DNA of 64,000 bases from Xanthomonas sp. CFBP 8443 (GTDB lineage Bacteria; Pseudomonadota; Gammaproteobacteria; Xanthomonadales; Xanthomonadaceae). Both the position numbers and the translations under genes were made by a program. The notes beneath the pieces are model-generated. The model was not told where the DNA came from. It did not search any database and was given only the letters and a program-made list of their open reading frames with translations. Positions 53,157 through 62,391 of this stretch are shown piece after piece. Location: NCBI RefSeq assembly GCF_025666195.1, contig NZ_CP102592.1, positions 2,604,001-2,668,000 of the forward strand. The letters are read 5' to 3'. How positions within the stretch are numbered: the stretch's first letter is position 1; every line of letters starts with the position of its first letter.

Positions 53157-54497
53157 ATGTCCGACTCCAGAACGACGCCTCCGCCGTTGCCACCGATGCC
53201 GCCGCCGTTGCCGGCGGCGCCGGTGAGCGGCCCGGGATCGCCGCAGGACGTGCCGCCCCTGCCGGGCGGCTTTCCGATCGATCCGGCCACCCTGCCCGGC
53301 CCGATCCGCGACGAAGTACAGGCACCCGATCCGCTCGCCATCGACACCGCCGCCGCCGAGCTCAGGGACGGCCTCAACCGCTGCCCGAAATGCGGCGCCA
53401 CCGACATCCGGCCCAAGCTCGGCACCGACCTGCTGGTCTGCCAGTACTGCCGCAACGAATGGCACGGCGCGCGGGTCGAGGAGGCATTCGGATTCGGCGA
53501 CGGCATCGGCGCGCTGCGCGGCACGGTGATCGCGTCCGGCGCGCGCGACATCGCCGCCGACGCCGCCAGCCTGATGAGCTTCAAGTGCACCGGTTGCGGC
53601 GCCGAGGTCACGATCAACACCGAAAGCACGATGACCGCACGCTGCCACTGGTGCCGCCATGTGTTCGGCGTCAACGAACAGATCGCCAACGGCGCGGTGC
53701 CCGATGCGGTGCTGCCGTTCCATATCGGCAAGGACGATGCGGTCGCGCGCATCCGCCAGTTCGTGGACAAGCGGCGCCTGTTCGCGTTGAAGGCGTTCAA
53801 GGAGCAGTTCACGCCGGAGAACGTCGTCGGCGTCTACCTGCCCTACATGATCGTCGACAGCAACGTCAGCGCCAGCGTGGCCGGCAAGGGCGAGATCAAG
53901 ACGCGCGAGTACACGCGCGGCACCGAAAAGAACAAGCAGACCTACTACGATGCCGATGTGTACCAGGTGGAGCGGCACGTGGATTTCACCGTGGACGACC
54001 TGCCGCTGGAATCGTCCTCCGACCGCGGCAACCTGGACACGCGGGCCAACACCAACAACATCATCAACACGATCCTGCCGTTCGACACCAAGAACGCGGT
54101 GAAGTGGAACGCGTCCTACCTGGCGGGCTTCACCTCGGAGAAGCGCAACCTCGACATCGAGCAGCTGCGGCCGCGCGTGGAGGACCAGCTGCTGTCGATC
54201 GCCCGTGCCCAGGTCGAAGACTCCGTCGACCGTTACGACCGCGGCGTGCGCTGGGAGCAGGAGCGGCTGGAGGTCCACGGCACGCGCTGGGTGTCGATGT
54301 ACCTGCCGGTGTGGCTGTATTCGTACCACCAGCCCGGCCGCAACGGCGGCATGCTGCACTACATCGCGGTGAACGGCCGCACCGGCGAGACCATGGGAAG
54401 CGTGCCGGTGCAGCAGTGGAAACTGCTGCTGGCCGCGCTCACCGCCGGCAGCGTCATCGAAGCCTTGGCACTCTGGATCGTGGTGACCACCTCATGA
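53157..54497 (+). CDS. Zinc-ribbon (TFIIB-type) protein
   Basis: 446 residues. A Pro-rich disordered N terminus is followed by two zinc ribbons (CPKCGATDIRPKLGTDLLVCQYCRNEW and CTGCGAEVTINTES...CHWCRHVF). A long alpha/beta region then ends in a C-terminal membrane helix (LLAALTAGSVIEALALWIVVT). This matches the partner found next to SPFH-SHOCT proteins in many bacteria. It begins 19 bp after that gene and overlaps the small TM gene by ATGA. Its biochemical role is not established. Confidence 0.85.
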   Translation: MSDSRTTPPPLPPMPPPLPAAPVSGPGSPQDVPPLPGGFPIDPATLPGPIRDEVQAPDPLAIDTAAAELRDGLNRCPKCGATDIRPKLGTDLLVCQYCRNEWHGARVEEAFGFGDGIGALRGTVIASGARDIAADAASLMSFKCTGCGAEVTINTESTMTARCHWCRHVFGVNEQIANGAVPDAVLPFHIGKDDAVARIRQFVDKRRLFALKAFKEQFTPENVVGVYLPYMIVDSNVSASVAGKGEIKTREYTRGTEKNKQTYYDADVYQVERHVDFTVDDLPLESSSDRGNLDTRANTNNIINTILPFDTKNAVKWNASYLAGFTSEKRNLDIEQLRPRVEDQLLSIARAQVEDSVDRYDRGVRWEQERLEVHGTRWVSMYLPVWLYSYHQPGRNGGMLHYIAVNGRTGETMGSVPVQQWKLLLAALTAGSVIEALALWIVVTTS

Positions 54498-54745
54498 GCG
54501 ACGACAATGGCCTATGGCTGCTGCTGGCCGGCCCGGCCGGCGCCAGCGCGCTGTACTGGGCCCTGTACCGGTACTACCGCAACACCGACAAGTCGCACGC
54601 CTTCGAGCGCGAGACCAGCGTCGAGGCGACGCCGGTGACCGGCTCGGACAGCAAGGTCGGCACGGTGACGGGAACACAGGCGCGGCGCATCGGTGGCGAC
54701 AACGTGCACGACTATCGGGCGCGCGTGCAGCGGGACAGCGGCTGA
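54494..54745 (+). CDS. Small single-TM protein
   Basis: 83 residues with an N-terminal membrane helix (LWLLLAGPAGASALYWALYRYY) and a polar cytoplasmic tail. It is coupled by ATGA to the zinc-ribbon gene and is the last of the three-gene SPFH operon. It probably anchors or assembles the complex (inference). Confidence 0.75.
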   Translation: MSDDNGLWLLLAGPAGASALYWALYRYYRNTDKSHAFERETSVEATPVTGSDSKVGTVTGTQARRIGGDNVHDYRARVQRDSG

Positions 54746-55326
54746 GGCGCTATCCAGATCCATGCCGCGCCAGGCGCGGGATCTGGAGCGGTGGGCACGG
54801 CAGCGCGGGCCGGCGAGGCACCGCTGTAACTCGACGATCCACTCATGGCGCGACTCTTCCGCGCCGATCGGCTCGGGCTCCCCACGCCTAGCGCTTGACA
54901 CCTTTGCGCAATCGCCGCTGGAGCCCGGCGATCTGCCTCGGGCTGAAATCCTTGGCATGGCGCCGAAGCAGTTCGAGGATCGTCACGTGCGCCTCGCCGG
55001 TACGGCGCAGCAGTTCCGCCGCCGCGGCTCGCTCGATCGCCAGCCACTGTGACTGGGTAGTGCCGGTTGGACCGGCTTGGCGTTTGGCATTCAATGCGTC
55101 TGTGTCCGGTGGAAACCTGCGCTGGGCCGATCTCGTCGGCCGGCCAGGCGCAAGTTTACCGCCACTGCGGCGGGGGCGAGCCGGTCCGACGCCGGCATCG
55201 TGTGCGCGGCGCTTCACCTTGCTCGGCAGACGACAAGCGAGGTGCTGGCTGCCCTCCCCTTGCTGTCTTCGCCGCCGCGCGGCGGGCGCGGGACGTGATC
55301 GCCCGCCGTCGCTCCACCCTGCGCGC
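54746..55326. other. Gene-poor region with degenerate sequence
   Basis: 581 bp between the SPFH operon and the hexosaminidase gene. Apart from a possible transposase remnant on the minus strand (54888-55049) I see no gene, RNA or terminator. Confidence 0.5.
54888..55049 (-). pseudogene. Possible transposase C-terminal remnant
   Basis: About 53 codons ending in FSPRQIAGLQRRLRKGVKR. That resembles the 'QLRTLQRRVK'-type C terminus of IS transposases of the DDE integrase group. The sequence upstream in the same frame has no DDE catalytic motifs, so only a fragment is present. It is a low-confidence call made from one short pattern. Confidence 0.35.
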
Positions 55327-57273
55327 TCATTCCTGCACGCGTGGGAGATACACGAGCAGAGGCGCATCCGCCACGAACGTATCGAGTACGCCGTCGGCGA
55401 CCTTGACCGGACCTGCAAAACGGGTCGCGCCGGGAATCGATTGGATCGCGCTGGCCTTGGCGGCGAGCCGCTTGGCCTCTTCGAAATCGCGCAGCGCGGC
55501 CCGGTCGCCTGCGAGCGCCGCCGTCAATCCATCGGCGCTGAAACGCAAGGAGCGCCCCCACAGTTGCGTCGCATCCAGCCATGGAGCGGCTTCGGCCACG
55601 AAGCCCTGGGTGGAGGCTCCGGCACGGATCCGCTCCGGAGCCGCGGCAAGTGCATCGGCCGCCTTGCCCAGCGCATCGAGCGCGGCCTCGCTGGCCGCTG
55701 GGTCGCCGTCGGCAAGCGCGTCGCGCACGTCGTCGATCAGCGACTTGAGCCGGGGAGCCTGCGGCTGCCAGGGAAGGTGGCCGAACGTCGGCGCCATGTG
55801 CTGCGTGTCGAAGAAGGCCAGCAAGGCCTGGGTCACGACCGGGTCACCCCCGGCAAGATCGCGCGCCGCGGCGCGCCAGGTCCGTTGCGCATCGTAGTCG
55901 CGGTCGTTCCAGGCGAACGCCAGCAATCCCGCCACGGCCGGCCTGCTCGAGACCTCCTGATTCATCGGATTGGCGACGATACCGCTCAGTTCCTCCGACA
56001 GGCCCGCCTGGCGCCGATCGTAAGGCGCCATCAGCAACCGCCCGGTAGTCTCGGCGAAGTCGTTGACCGGGTAGTTGTCCCACAGCAGCGTCATGCGGCC
56101 GAACGCTTTGGTCGCGCTCTTCGCATCCATGATCGAGATCGAGGACGGCACTACATCGGTGCCTGTCCACTGGACGACGACGCGCGGGTCGAGCGCCTGC
56201 CGCAGCTTTGCCTTATAAGGCGATTCGGTGACGTTGAAATACTCGGTCGGCACCATGATCAGCGACCCATGGCCTGCCGCGGCGATATCCGCCTGCACCG
56301 CATTGAGCAGCTTCGCCTGGGCGGCGGCCGCCGCGCTCTCGCCCGCCGGACCGAATGCCGCCTCGTCGTCCTTGCAGTTCCATTTGGTGTATTCGATGTC
56401 GTCGAACGCGACGTAGAAGCTGCGCACGCCGCGCCCGCGCAGCGCCGCGAACTTGTGCCGGATCGCATCCAGGTCCGCCGGATCGCTGTAGCAGACCGAG
56501 GGACCAGGCGAGATCGCATAGACGAAATTGATGTGCTCGCGGTTGGCGACAGCGACGACCTTTCCCAGCGCATCGAGCGTGGCGGACGGATACGGATCCC
56601 GCCAGCGGTCGCGCGCGAACACGTCGTCCTTCGGGCTGTAGATGTAGGTGTTGGCCTTGAAGCGCGCGAGGAACGCGATATGCGCCGCGCGCTCTGCCAT
56701 CGTCCACGGCTTGCCGTAGAAACCCTCGATGGTGCCGCGGACCGGCATCGCCGGATAGTCGGAGACCGCCACCGACGCCACGCGTCCGCGCGCGATGATC
56801 TGTCGGAATGTCTGTGCCGCGTGGTACAGGCCGTCGTTGTCCTTGCCGGCAAGGACGATCACCGCCCCCTCGCCGCCGGCGACGCTGCCCAACGCATAGC
56901 CTTCCTTGCGCTCCGGCAAGGTCGCGCCCGTGCGCGCGAGCGCCTCGCGCACCGGCGCAGCCTCGACCATACCGAGCAGCACATACACGGTGTCCAGATG
57001 CTTCGGCACGACCGAGGCGGCGCGGATCTGCACGACGCCCGCCGCCGCCAGCGCGTCGCGCACCAGCGTCTCCGTCGCGTGGTCGGTGCCTTCCGGCCGC
57101 ACCAGCACCACGGACGGACCGAGCGCGAAATCCGCTCCGGTCATGCGCACCGACGCCGGGGTGGGAAAGATGGCCGGTAAGGTCGCCGCGATTGCCGGGC
57201 TTCCTGCAAGCAGCGCAAGCGCGAGCGCTGCCTTGGCCACAGCGTCAGCGCAGAACTGTCGGGACTTCCGCAT
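55327..57273 (-). CDS. GH84 exported beta-N-acetylhexosaminidase
   Basis: 648 residues with a signal peptide (cleavage near AIAA), an N-terminal GH20b-like alpha/beta domain, and a GH84 TIM barrel. The barrel has RGTIEGFYGKPWT, the substrate-assisted Asp pair in FYVAFDDIEY, and a WDNYPVND motif. A C-terminal helical domain follows. It removes GlcNAc, from chitin or glycoprotein fragments, in the periplasm or outside. The ATG at 57273 has a GGAG site 8 nt upstream. A TGGT-N4-ACCA palindrome lies 44 bp upstream, suggesting GntR-type control by amino sugars. It is unrelated to the neighbouring peptide-synthetase genes. Confidence 0.9.
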   Translation of the reverse strand: MRKSRQFCADAVAKAALALALLAGSPAIAATLPAIFPTPASVRMTGADFALGPSVVLVRPEGTDHATETLVRDALAAAGVVQIRAASVVPKHLDTVYVLLGMVEAAPVREALARTGATLPERKEGYALGSVAGGEGAVIVLAGKDNDGLYHAAQTFRQIIARGRVASVAVSDYPAMPVRGTIEGFYGKPWTMAERAAHIAFLARFKANTYIYSPKDDVFARDRWRDPYPSATLDALGKVVAVANREHINFVYAISPGPSVCYSDPADLDAIRHKFAALRGRGVRSFYVAFDDIEYTKWNCKDDEAAFGPAGESAAAAAQAKLLNAVQADIAAAGHGSLIMVPTEYFNVTESPYKAKLRQALDPRVVVQWTGTDVVPSSISIMDAKSATKAFGRMTLLWDNYPVNDFAETTGRLLMAPYDRRQAGLSEELSGIVANPMNQEVSSRPAVAGLLAFAWNDRDYDAQRTWRAAARDLAGGDPVVTQALLAFFDTQHMAPTFGHLPWQPQAPRLKSLIDDVRDALADGDPAASEAALDALGKAADALAAAPERIRAGASTQGFVAEAAPWLDATQLWGRSLRFSADGLTAALAGDRAALRDFEEAKRLAAKASAIQSIPGATRFAGPVKVADGVLDTFVADAPLLVYLPRVQE

Positions 57274-57293
57274 CGAGCAACTCCATGCCGTGA

Positions 57294-57329
57294 TTGGTAT
57301 TTTAGTGATTCCTAAATGGTATCTACCAA
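57294..57329. promoter_or_regulatory. GlcNAc-type (NagQ/DasR-like) operator before the GH84 gene
   Basis: A perfect TGGT-ATCT-ACCA palindrome at 57317-57328. It is nested in a larger inverted repeat with TTGGTA at 57294 and TACCAA at 57324-57329, plus an inner TTTAG/CTAAA pair. GntR/HutC regulators of amino-sugar genes bind TGGT-N4-ACCA sites. The region is AT-rich and lies just upstream of the hexosaminidase start. Confidence 0.65.
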
Positions 57330-57436
57330 TGACGGCGAAGTCGAGGCATGACTTCCTTGGCTCCCTTCCTCCTGGCAATGCTCCCAATGTTGGTCCAGCG
57401 ACTCGCGGCAACCGGTCCTGCTCGGATGCCGCCGGG

Positions 57437-58747
57437 CTAAGGGCGGTAGCCGAACTGCGCATCGACCGCAGCAGAAAGGCGCTCCAGCCCGTCCAGCAGG
57501 ACGTCTTCCTCGATGGTCAAGGGAGGAATGAGCTTGACGACATTTTCGTCAGGTCCGCACAGTTCGACGATCAGCCCTTTTTCGAACGCTGCCTGGGAGA
57601 CTCTGTCGGCGACATTCCTATCCTGGAACACCAAGCCCTGCAACATGCCGATTCCGCGTACTTCGGATATGTGCTCGGGAGCAGAGGCTTGCATGGAGTG
57701 CAGCGCCTCGGCCATCAACCGCGATCTGTATTCGATCGCATTGCAGAACTTGTGGTCCTCCCAGTATTTCAGCACCGCAGTGGCGGCAACGAACGCCAGA
57801 TTGTTGCCACGGAAGGTGCCGTTGTGTTCGCCTGGTTCCCAGCGATCCAGGCCGGGCTTCATCAGGACCAGGGACATGGGCAGGCCATAACCGGAGATCG
57901 ATTTCGACAGACAAACGATGTCGGGATAGATCCCCGAACGCTCGAAACTGAAAAACGCGCCAGTACGGCCGCAGCCTGCCTGGATGTCGTCCACAATCAG
58001 CACGATGTCGTGTTTCTTGGCGAGCTCGGCCAAGCGTGCGAGCCATGACGAGGATGCGACATTGATGCCACCCTCTGACTGCACCGTCTCGACGATGAAC
58101 GCTGCAGGAAGGTCGATACCGGAACCGCTGCGCAGAAGCAGCGCCTCGATGACGTCCAACGAATCGATGTCCTTGCCCAGAAAGCCGTCGTAAGGCATGC
58201 GCACGACATCGTGCAGCGAAACGCCGGCCGCAGCACGCTTGGATGCTCTTGCCGATGCGGCAAGTGAAGCCAGGCTCATGCCGTGGAATGCATTGGTGAA
58301 GGCCACGACGTTGCGCCGCCCTGTTATCTTGCGCGCCAATTTCAGCGCCGCCTCGACCGCGTTGGTGCCGGTCGGTCCGGTGAACTGCAGCCGGTAGTCA
58401 TAGCCTCTCGGCGTCAGGATGACGCGTTTGAACTCGTGCAAAAAATCCCGTTTCGCAAGCGTATGCAAATCGAGGGCCTGAATGATGCCGTCGCTCGACA
58501 GGTACTCGATCAATCTGTCGCGCACCTCGGGATTGTTGTGGCCATAGTTGAGCGAACCGGCCGCTGCGAGGAAGTCGATGTACATGCGCCCGTTCTCGTC
58601 TTCGAGAACGGCGTTGCGCGCGGTCGAGAACACGGCAGGGAATCGGCGGCAATAGCTCCTGACGCCGGATTCGACCTCGTTGAACACCTGAAAGGAGTTC
58701 TGAGCGCGCGGAATACCGCCAAGCTCGACGACTGTGCAAACTGACAT
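57437..58747 (-). CDS. Diaminobutyrate-2-oxoglutarate-type aminotransferase
   Basis: A 436-residue class III PLP aminotransferase. It has the PLP Lys in SKSISGYGLPMSLVLMKPG (about residue 282), FTGPTGTNAVEAALKLARKITGR, and IVDDIQAGCGRTGAFFSFE, all close to EctB/DABA aminotransferases. It converts aspartate semialdehyde to L-2,4-diaminobutyrate using Glu. There is no ectA or ectC, and it is the last gene of the peptide-synthetase operon, so it most likely supplies diaminobutyrate to the NRPS. An AGGAGCG-like site precedes the ATG. Confidence 0.92.
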   Translation of the reverse strand: MSVCTVVELGGIPRAQNSFQVFNEVESGVRSYCRRFPAVFSTARNAVLEDENGRMYIDFLAAAGSLNYGHNNPEVRDRLIEYLSSDGIIQALDLHTLAKRDFLHEFKRVILTPRGYDYRLQFTGPTGTNAVEAALKLARKITGRRNVVAFTNAFHGMSLASLAASARASKRAAAGVSLHDVVRMPYDGFLGKDIDSLDVIEALLLRSGSGIDLPAAFIVETVQSEGGINVASSSWLARLAELAKKHDIVLIVDDIQAGCGRTGAFFSFERSGIYPDIVCLSKSISGYGLPMSLVLMKPGLDRWEPGEHNGTFRGNNLAFVAATAVLKYWEDHKFCNAIEYRSRLMAEALHSMQASAPEHISEVRGIGMLQGLVFQDRNVADRVSQAAFEKGLIVELCGPDENVVKLIPPLTIEEDVLLDGLERLSAAVDAQFGYRP

Positions 58748-58849
58748 TGAACGCTCCTTGATTCAATCGGATTGAGCTCGCGTAGTCCGTTACGGGTGGC
58801 CACGGCATCGCGCGAGCGGCTTTCGTTTCCGGCAGGAAGCCGGCTCGTC

Positions 58850-60439
58850 TCAGAATTCCATCTCGCGGCTGCAAAAAAGACGTTCCCCTGGAATGTCCGC
58901 TTGCTTGCACTTTTCCAGAAACATGTCCGATTCGACCAACTGAATGCTGTCCGGCTCGTACTTCAGGCCCATCATGTACTGCAGCCATGGCTCCTGACCC
59001 ATGGCATAGATGAACACCCTTGGCGGCAGCACTTCACTCAGTACGTTCCATGCGCGCTCGCAATTGGCACCGGAGAGGCGTCTGGATTCATTGTTCTTTC
59101 GCGTGATGGGCTTTCCAAGCAATGGCTCGTACAGCCAGGCAAGCGGTGCACCATGGCATTCCATGCCGAGAAACAGCGCGTCTATCTTCCCTACCCTGCG
59201 CATCATCCGCTGGTAGAGCATGCCGTCGACGCCGTCGGAGTCGATCAGGAACATGAGCTTTCGCCCTTTGAGCGTCAGTGCAATGGCATGCTTGCTGTAG
59301 ATGCTCAGGTCCGCATGCTCGCCGGTGAAAGGCAAGCTGAGAATCTCTCCGTCGGGAACCTCGACGTGCTCGAATGCGTCCAGCACCTCCACGTCGTCGA
59401 AACCCAGAGACCGCAACATCAACTTCATCGATGGATCGGCGACGTTGCCGCTGTTGTTCGCAGGCACCACCACCTTGCCGATACGATGCCTGAGCTGGAT
59501 CAGCATTTCCGCGCAGAAATGATCCTGGTGGGAGTGCGTCAGGACCACATAGTCGATGAAGTCGGGAAGGTCGTTGTAGGTGAACCGCCCATCGTCCTTC
59601 GTCTCGAACGCCACCATCGGATCGAACAGGATCGATATCTGATCGGTCTGGAACAGCACGCAGGCATGACCGAAATAGCGCATGCGTACCCCGGCACCGG
59701 CATAGCCGCTTTCACCGCTCGTGACTGGAGGCGACGTGGTGAAGAACTCGGCGAACGCCGGAGCGGCATCTGTGGCCACTTCGAACAGATTGACGATCTC
59801 CTGGAAGGGCCGCGCCTTCGTGCGCATGCCCGCCAGCGCATCCATTCTCTTGTCCGAGAAGTGCATGTCGAAGCGGAAGGAATCCTTGCCGTCCAGGCGC
59901 GGCGTGCTCATGAAAAAATGCCGCTCCTGCTCGCCGGCCAGCTGCATGAAAATCTGCTGCTTCCCGCCCATTCCTTCATCGTAGACGAGGTCTTCGAAGA
60001 GCCTGATGTTGGGATGGTCGTTGGTGTCGTACAAGCACTCGACCAGACCGCGCAGCGACTGCGGCAGCCTGGAATAGAAACCATTCAGGGAAAATCCATT
60101 GGCCTCGGCCTGAAGCGTGGCACTGAAGTTCTTCAGGTCTTCGGCGAAGGTCAACATGGGGGCGCATAGCTTCTGGGTGTCGGCCATCAGTTGTTCGACG
60201 GCAGGCACATCCTCCAGCGCAAGGCTGACGAACGGGCCTCCATACATCTTCGGGTCGCTGCTCGCGGCCAGGTGTGCCGCAGGATTGGTCACGAACGACT
60301 GCATCAGTGGCAGCAGCCGGTACTTGAGGTTCATTGCCAGTTGCACCGGGGCGATCAGATACGGCCATGCGTACCAGCCACAGACGAGCGGCTCGATCTT
60401 CGTCTCGGATTTCAGGAAAACGGCATCGTTCGGATGCAT
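58850..60439 (-). CDS. Metallo-beta-lactamase-fold hydrolase
   Basis: 529 residues. A helical N-terminal part (about 250 residues) without recognised motif is followed by a metallo-beta-lactamase fold starting at MRYFGHACVLFQTDQISILFDP. The metal motif THSHQDH is at about 301-307. It lies between the SyrP-like oxygenase and the aminotransferase in the NRPS operon, so it probably tailors or hydrolyses a peptide intermediate. The long N-terminal extension is unusual. The substrate is unknown. Confidence 0.82.
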   Translation of the reverse strand: MHPNDAVFLKSETKIEPLVCGWYAWPYLIAPVQLAMNLKYRLLPLMQSFVTNPAAHLAASSDPKMYGGPFVSLALEDVPAVEQLMADTQKLCAPMLTFAEDLKNFSATLQAEANGFSLNGFYSRLPQSLRGLVECLYDTNDHPNIRLFEDLVYDEGMGGKQQIFMQLAGEQERHFFMSTPRLDGKDSFRFDMHFSDKRMDALAGMRTKARPFQEIVNLFEVATDAAPAFAEFFTTSPPVTSGESGYAGAGVRMRYFGHACVLFQTDQISILFDPMVAFETKDDGRFTYNDLPDFIDYVVLTHSHQDHFCAEMLIQLRHRIGKVVVPANNSGNVADPSMKLMLRSLGFDDVEVLDAFEHVEVPDGEILSLPFTGEHADLSIYSKHAIALTLKGRKLMFLIDSDGVDGMLYQRMMRRVGKIDALFLGMECHGAPLAWLYEPLLGKPITRKNNESRRLSGANCERAWNVLSEVLPPRVFIYAMGQEPWLQYMMGLKYEPDSIQLVESDMFLEKCKQADIPGERLFCSREMEF

Positions 60440-60499
60440 CTAATGTCCTTATCAGGTTCTGCTTCTGGAGAAATGATGACTGGGGCCCGCCGGATCGCC

Positions 60500-61459
60500 T
60501 CAGGTCGAAGAAAGATAGGCGAGCGTCTTGCGCTCGCCCTTGAACGACTCGCGGCCATGCATCATCAGTACGTTGTCGATCATCAGCAGATCGTTTTTCT
60601 GCCAATCGAACAGCAATTTATTGTGGTTCAGTATTCGGCGCACGTCCTCAAGCATGTCCTCTTCCATCGCCTCGCCGTCGCCGTACTCGCATTCGTGCGG
60701 AAGGTTTCCCTTCCCGACCATCTGTTCGAACATGCCGCGAATGGCCGGATTCAATGCCGAGGAATGCCATTGCTCGGCCTGGTTGAACCAGACTTCTTCG
60801 CCGGTGTGCGGATGCGTAGTGAACGCATCGCACACCGTGGAGACGCGCAGCATGCCGTTTGCCGACCAGGTGCAGGCCGACCCCTGTTCGGCAGCGATGC
60901 GTTCCACGCGGGCGGGATCATCGGTCTGATAGGTCGCCTGCCAACTCTTTCCGAACGGGATGCCGGGCTGGAAGTTTCGGATGTACTTGATTCTCTTTGT
61001 GCGGAACTTCCGCACGACCTCGTCCTGCAAGCTCCGCAACACGTCGCCGCTGTTGGCCAATGACGTCTGTCCACCGGACACGGCCGGAGTCAGGCTGTAG
61101 AAGAACAGGCGCGTCGGCCAACTCGGCAGATAGGACATCTCATTGTGCATCGAGATCACTTCGCTGGCCGGATACTCCGTCGAGGTGAACACGTCGGCGA
61201 CCACGCGGTTGCGCGGCGAGTCGCCGCCTACGTAGCCGAACGGCTTCGCGCCGAGGATTTCAGAGCAGTTGTGGAAGTCCTGCGCGCCATCCAAGCCGAA
61301 TCCGCGGAACAGGATGCCGCCGTGCTGCTTCAGCAATTGCTGAATGTCCAACTGGTTTTCGGCCATATATGCCTGCAACGCGCCCAGGCTGGAATCCCCA
61401 TTCGGGGTGACGACGACCGGATGGTGATCGGACGTCGAAAAAAGCGGACCCACTTTCAT
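60500..61459 (-). CDS. TauD/TfdA-type Fe(II)/2-oxoglutarate oxygenase (SyrP-like)
   Basis: 319 residues. The iron-binding HxE (H105 and E107 in VISMHNEMSY) and a distal His (MMHGRES) form the facial triad, and the later Arg is in the family place. The FTSTEYPASEVISMHNEMSY block is characteristic of oxygenases in NRPS operons such as SyrP, which hydroxylates PCP-bound aspartate. The ATG at 61459 has an AGGGGAG site; a TTG at 61561 would overlap the thioesterase stop but begins with a weak, unlike extension. It probably beta-hydroxylates an NRPS-bound amino acid. Confidence 0.88.
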   Translation of the reverse strand: MKVGPLFSTSDHHPVVVTPNGDSSLGALQAYMAENQLDIQQLLKQHGGILFRGFGLDGAQDFHNCSEILGAKPFGYVGGDSPRNRVVADVFTSTEYPASEVISMHNEMSYLPSWPTRLFFYSLTPAVSGGQTSLANSGDVLRSLQDEVVRKFRTKRIKYIRNFQPGIPFGKSWQATYQTDDPARVERIAAEQGSACTWSANGMLRVSTVCDAFTTHPHTGEEVWFNQAEQWHSSALNPAIRGMFEQMVGKGNLPHECEYGDGEAMEEDMLEDVRRILNHNKLLFDWQKNDLLMIDNVLMMHGRESFKGERKTLAYLSST

Positions 61460-61557
61460 ACTGCATTCTCCCCTCGGCTTGCGCGGATGATTTCTACGAT
61501 CGAATTCTGGCGTGACGGGCCGGCGCGCCCCTGGCAGCACCATATCGCCGATATTGC

Positions 61558-62391
61558 TCAACCCAACGACTTGCGGCCTCCAGCATCGTTCCCCGGGTAT
61601 GGCTGTGCGACGCGCTTTCCCCCAATAGCGCCCAGCAGCTCAAGCAACTCGGCATCGAGCTGTTCGAGCACGGCGCCGCGCTCGCTGTTGATGAAGAAAT
61701 GCCCGCCCTCGAACCAGGTCGTCCGGAGATCGGCGGATGTCTCCTTTTGCCATCCTTCGACTTGCCCATGCCCTTTGTTCTCTTCCTGAAGGCCGGCATA
61801 CACGCTGATCGGGATCTGCAACAACGGACCGGGACGGTAGCGATAGTTCTCCGCGATGGCGAAATCGGCGCGAATGGTCGGCAGCATCAAGGCCATCAGT
61901 TCCCGGCTTTCCAGCACTTCCGCCGGCGTGCCGTTGTAATGCCGGAGTTCGTCGATGAAAGCGCCGTCCGGCAACGTGTGCAGCTGCCGCGATGGGCTAC
62001 GGAATTGCGGTGCGTGGCAGCCGGACATGAATAGGCGCTCAGGAACGACGACGCCGTGCAGGTACAGATAGCGCGCGAGCTCGAATGCGATCAATGCGCC
62101 TACACTGTGGCCAAAGAAGGCGAACGGAAGCGCACCCAGCTGCGCGATCGCCGGCGCCATGGCCGGCAGCAGTGCCGCCATGGAATCGATCGGCGGTTCC
62201 GCGATCCGCGCGCCGCGGCCCGGTAACTGCACTGCACAGATCTCGATCGCGGGATTCAGTGCGGAACGCCACGGCATGAAGCTGAAGGCGCTGCCGCCCG
62301 CGTACGCGAAACAGAACAACCGCATGCTGGGCTGCTGCTGAGCTATGCGCACCAGCCAAGGCGGCGACTGCATGGTAGCGATGCTGTTCAT
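61558..62391 (-). CDS. Type II thioesterase
   Basis: A 277-residue alpha/beta hydrolase of the thioesterase II group. It has the start MRLFCFAYAGGSAFSF, QLPGRG and the nucleophile elbow GHSVGAL with S96. The later His lies in WFEGGHFF. These proteins clear misprimed PCP domains during nonribosomal synthesis. It overlaps the NRPS gene by ATGA, so it is translated with it. Confidence 0.94.
   Translation of the reverse strand: MNSIATMQSPPWLVRIAQQQPSMRLFCFAYAGGSAFSFMPWRSALNPAIEICAVQLPGRGARIAEPPIDSMAALLPAMAPAIAQLGALPFAFFGHSVGALIAFELARYLYLHGVVVPERLFMSGCHAPQFRSPSRQLHTLPDGAFIDELRHYNGTPAEVLESRELMALMLPTIRADFAIAENYRYRPGPLLQIPISVYAGLQEENKGHGQVEGWQKETSADLRTTWFEGGHFFINSERGAVLEQLDAELLELLGAIGGKRVAQPYPGNDAGGRKSLG

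Noticed and set aside
61460..61561. TTG start for the SyrP-like oxygenase that overlaps the thioesterase stop
   Set aside because: The ATG at 61459 has a strong AGGGGAG site and begins at the usual family N terminus; the 34 extra residues are low in family likeness.
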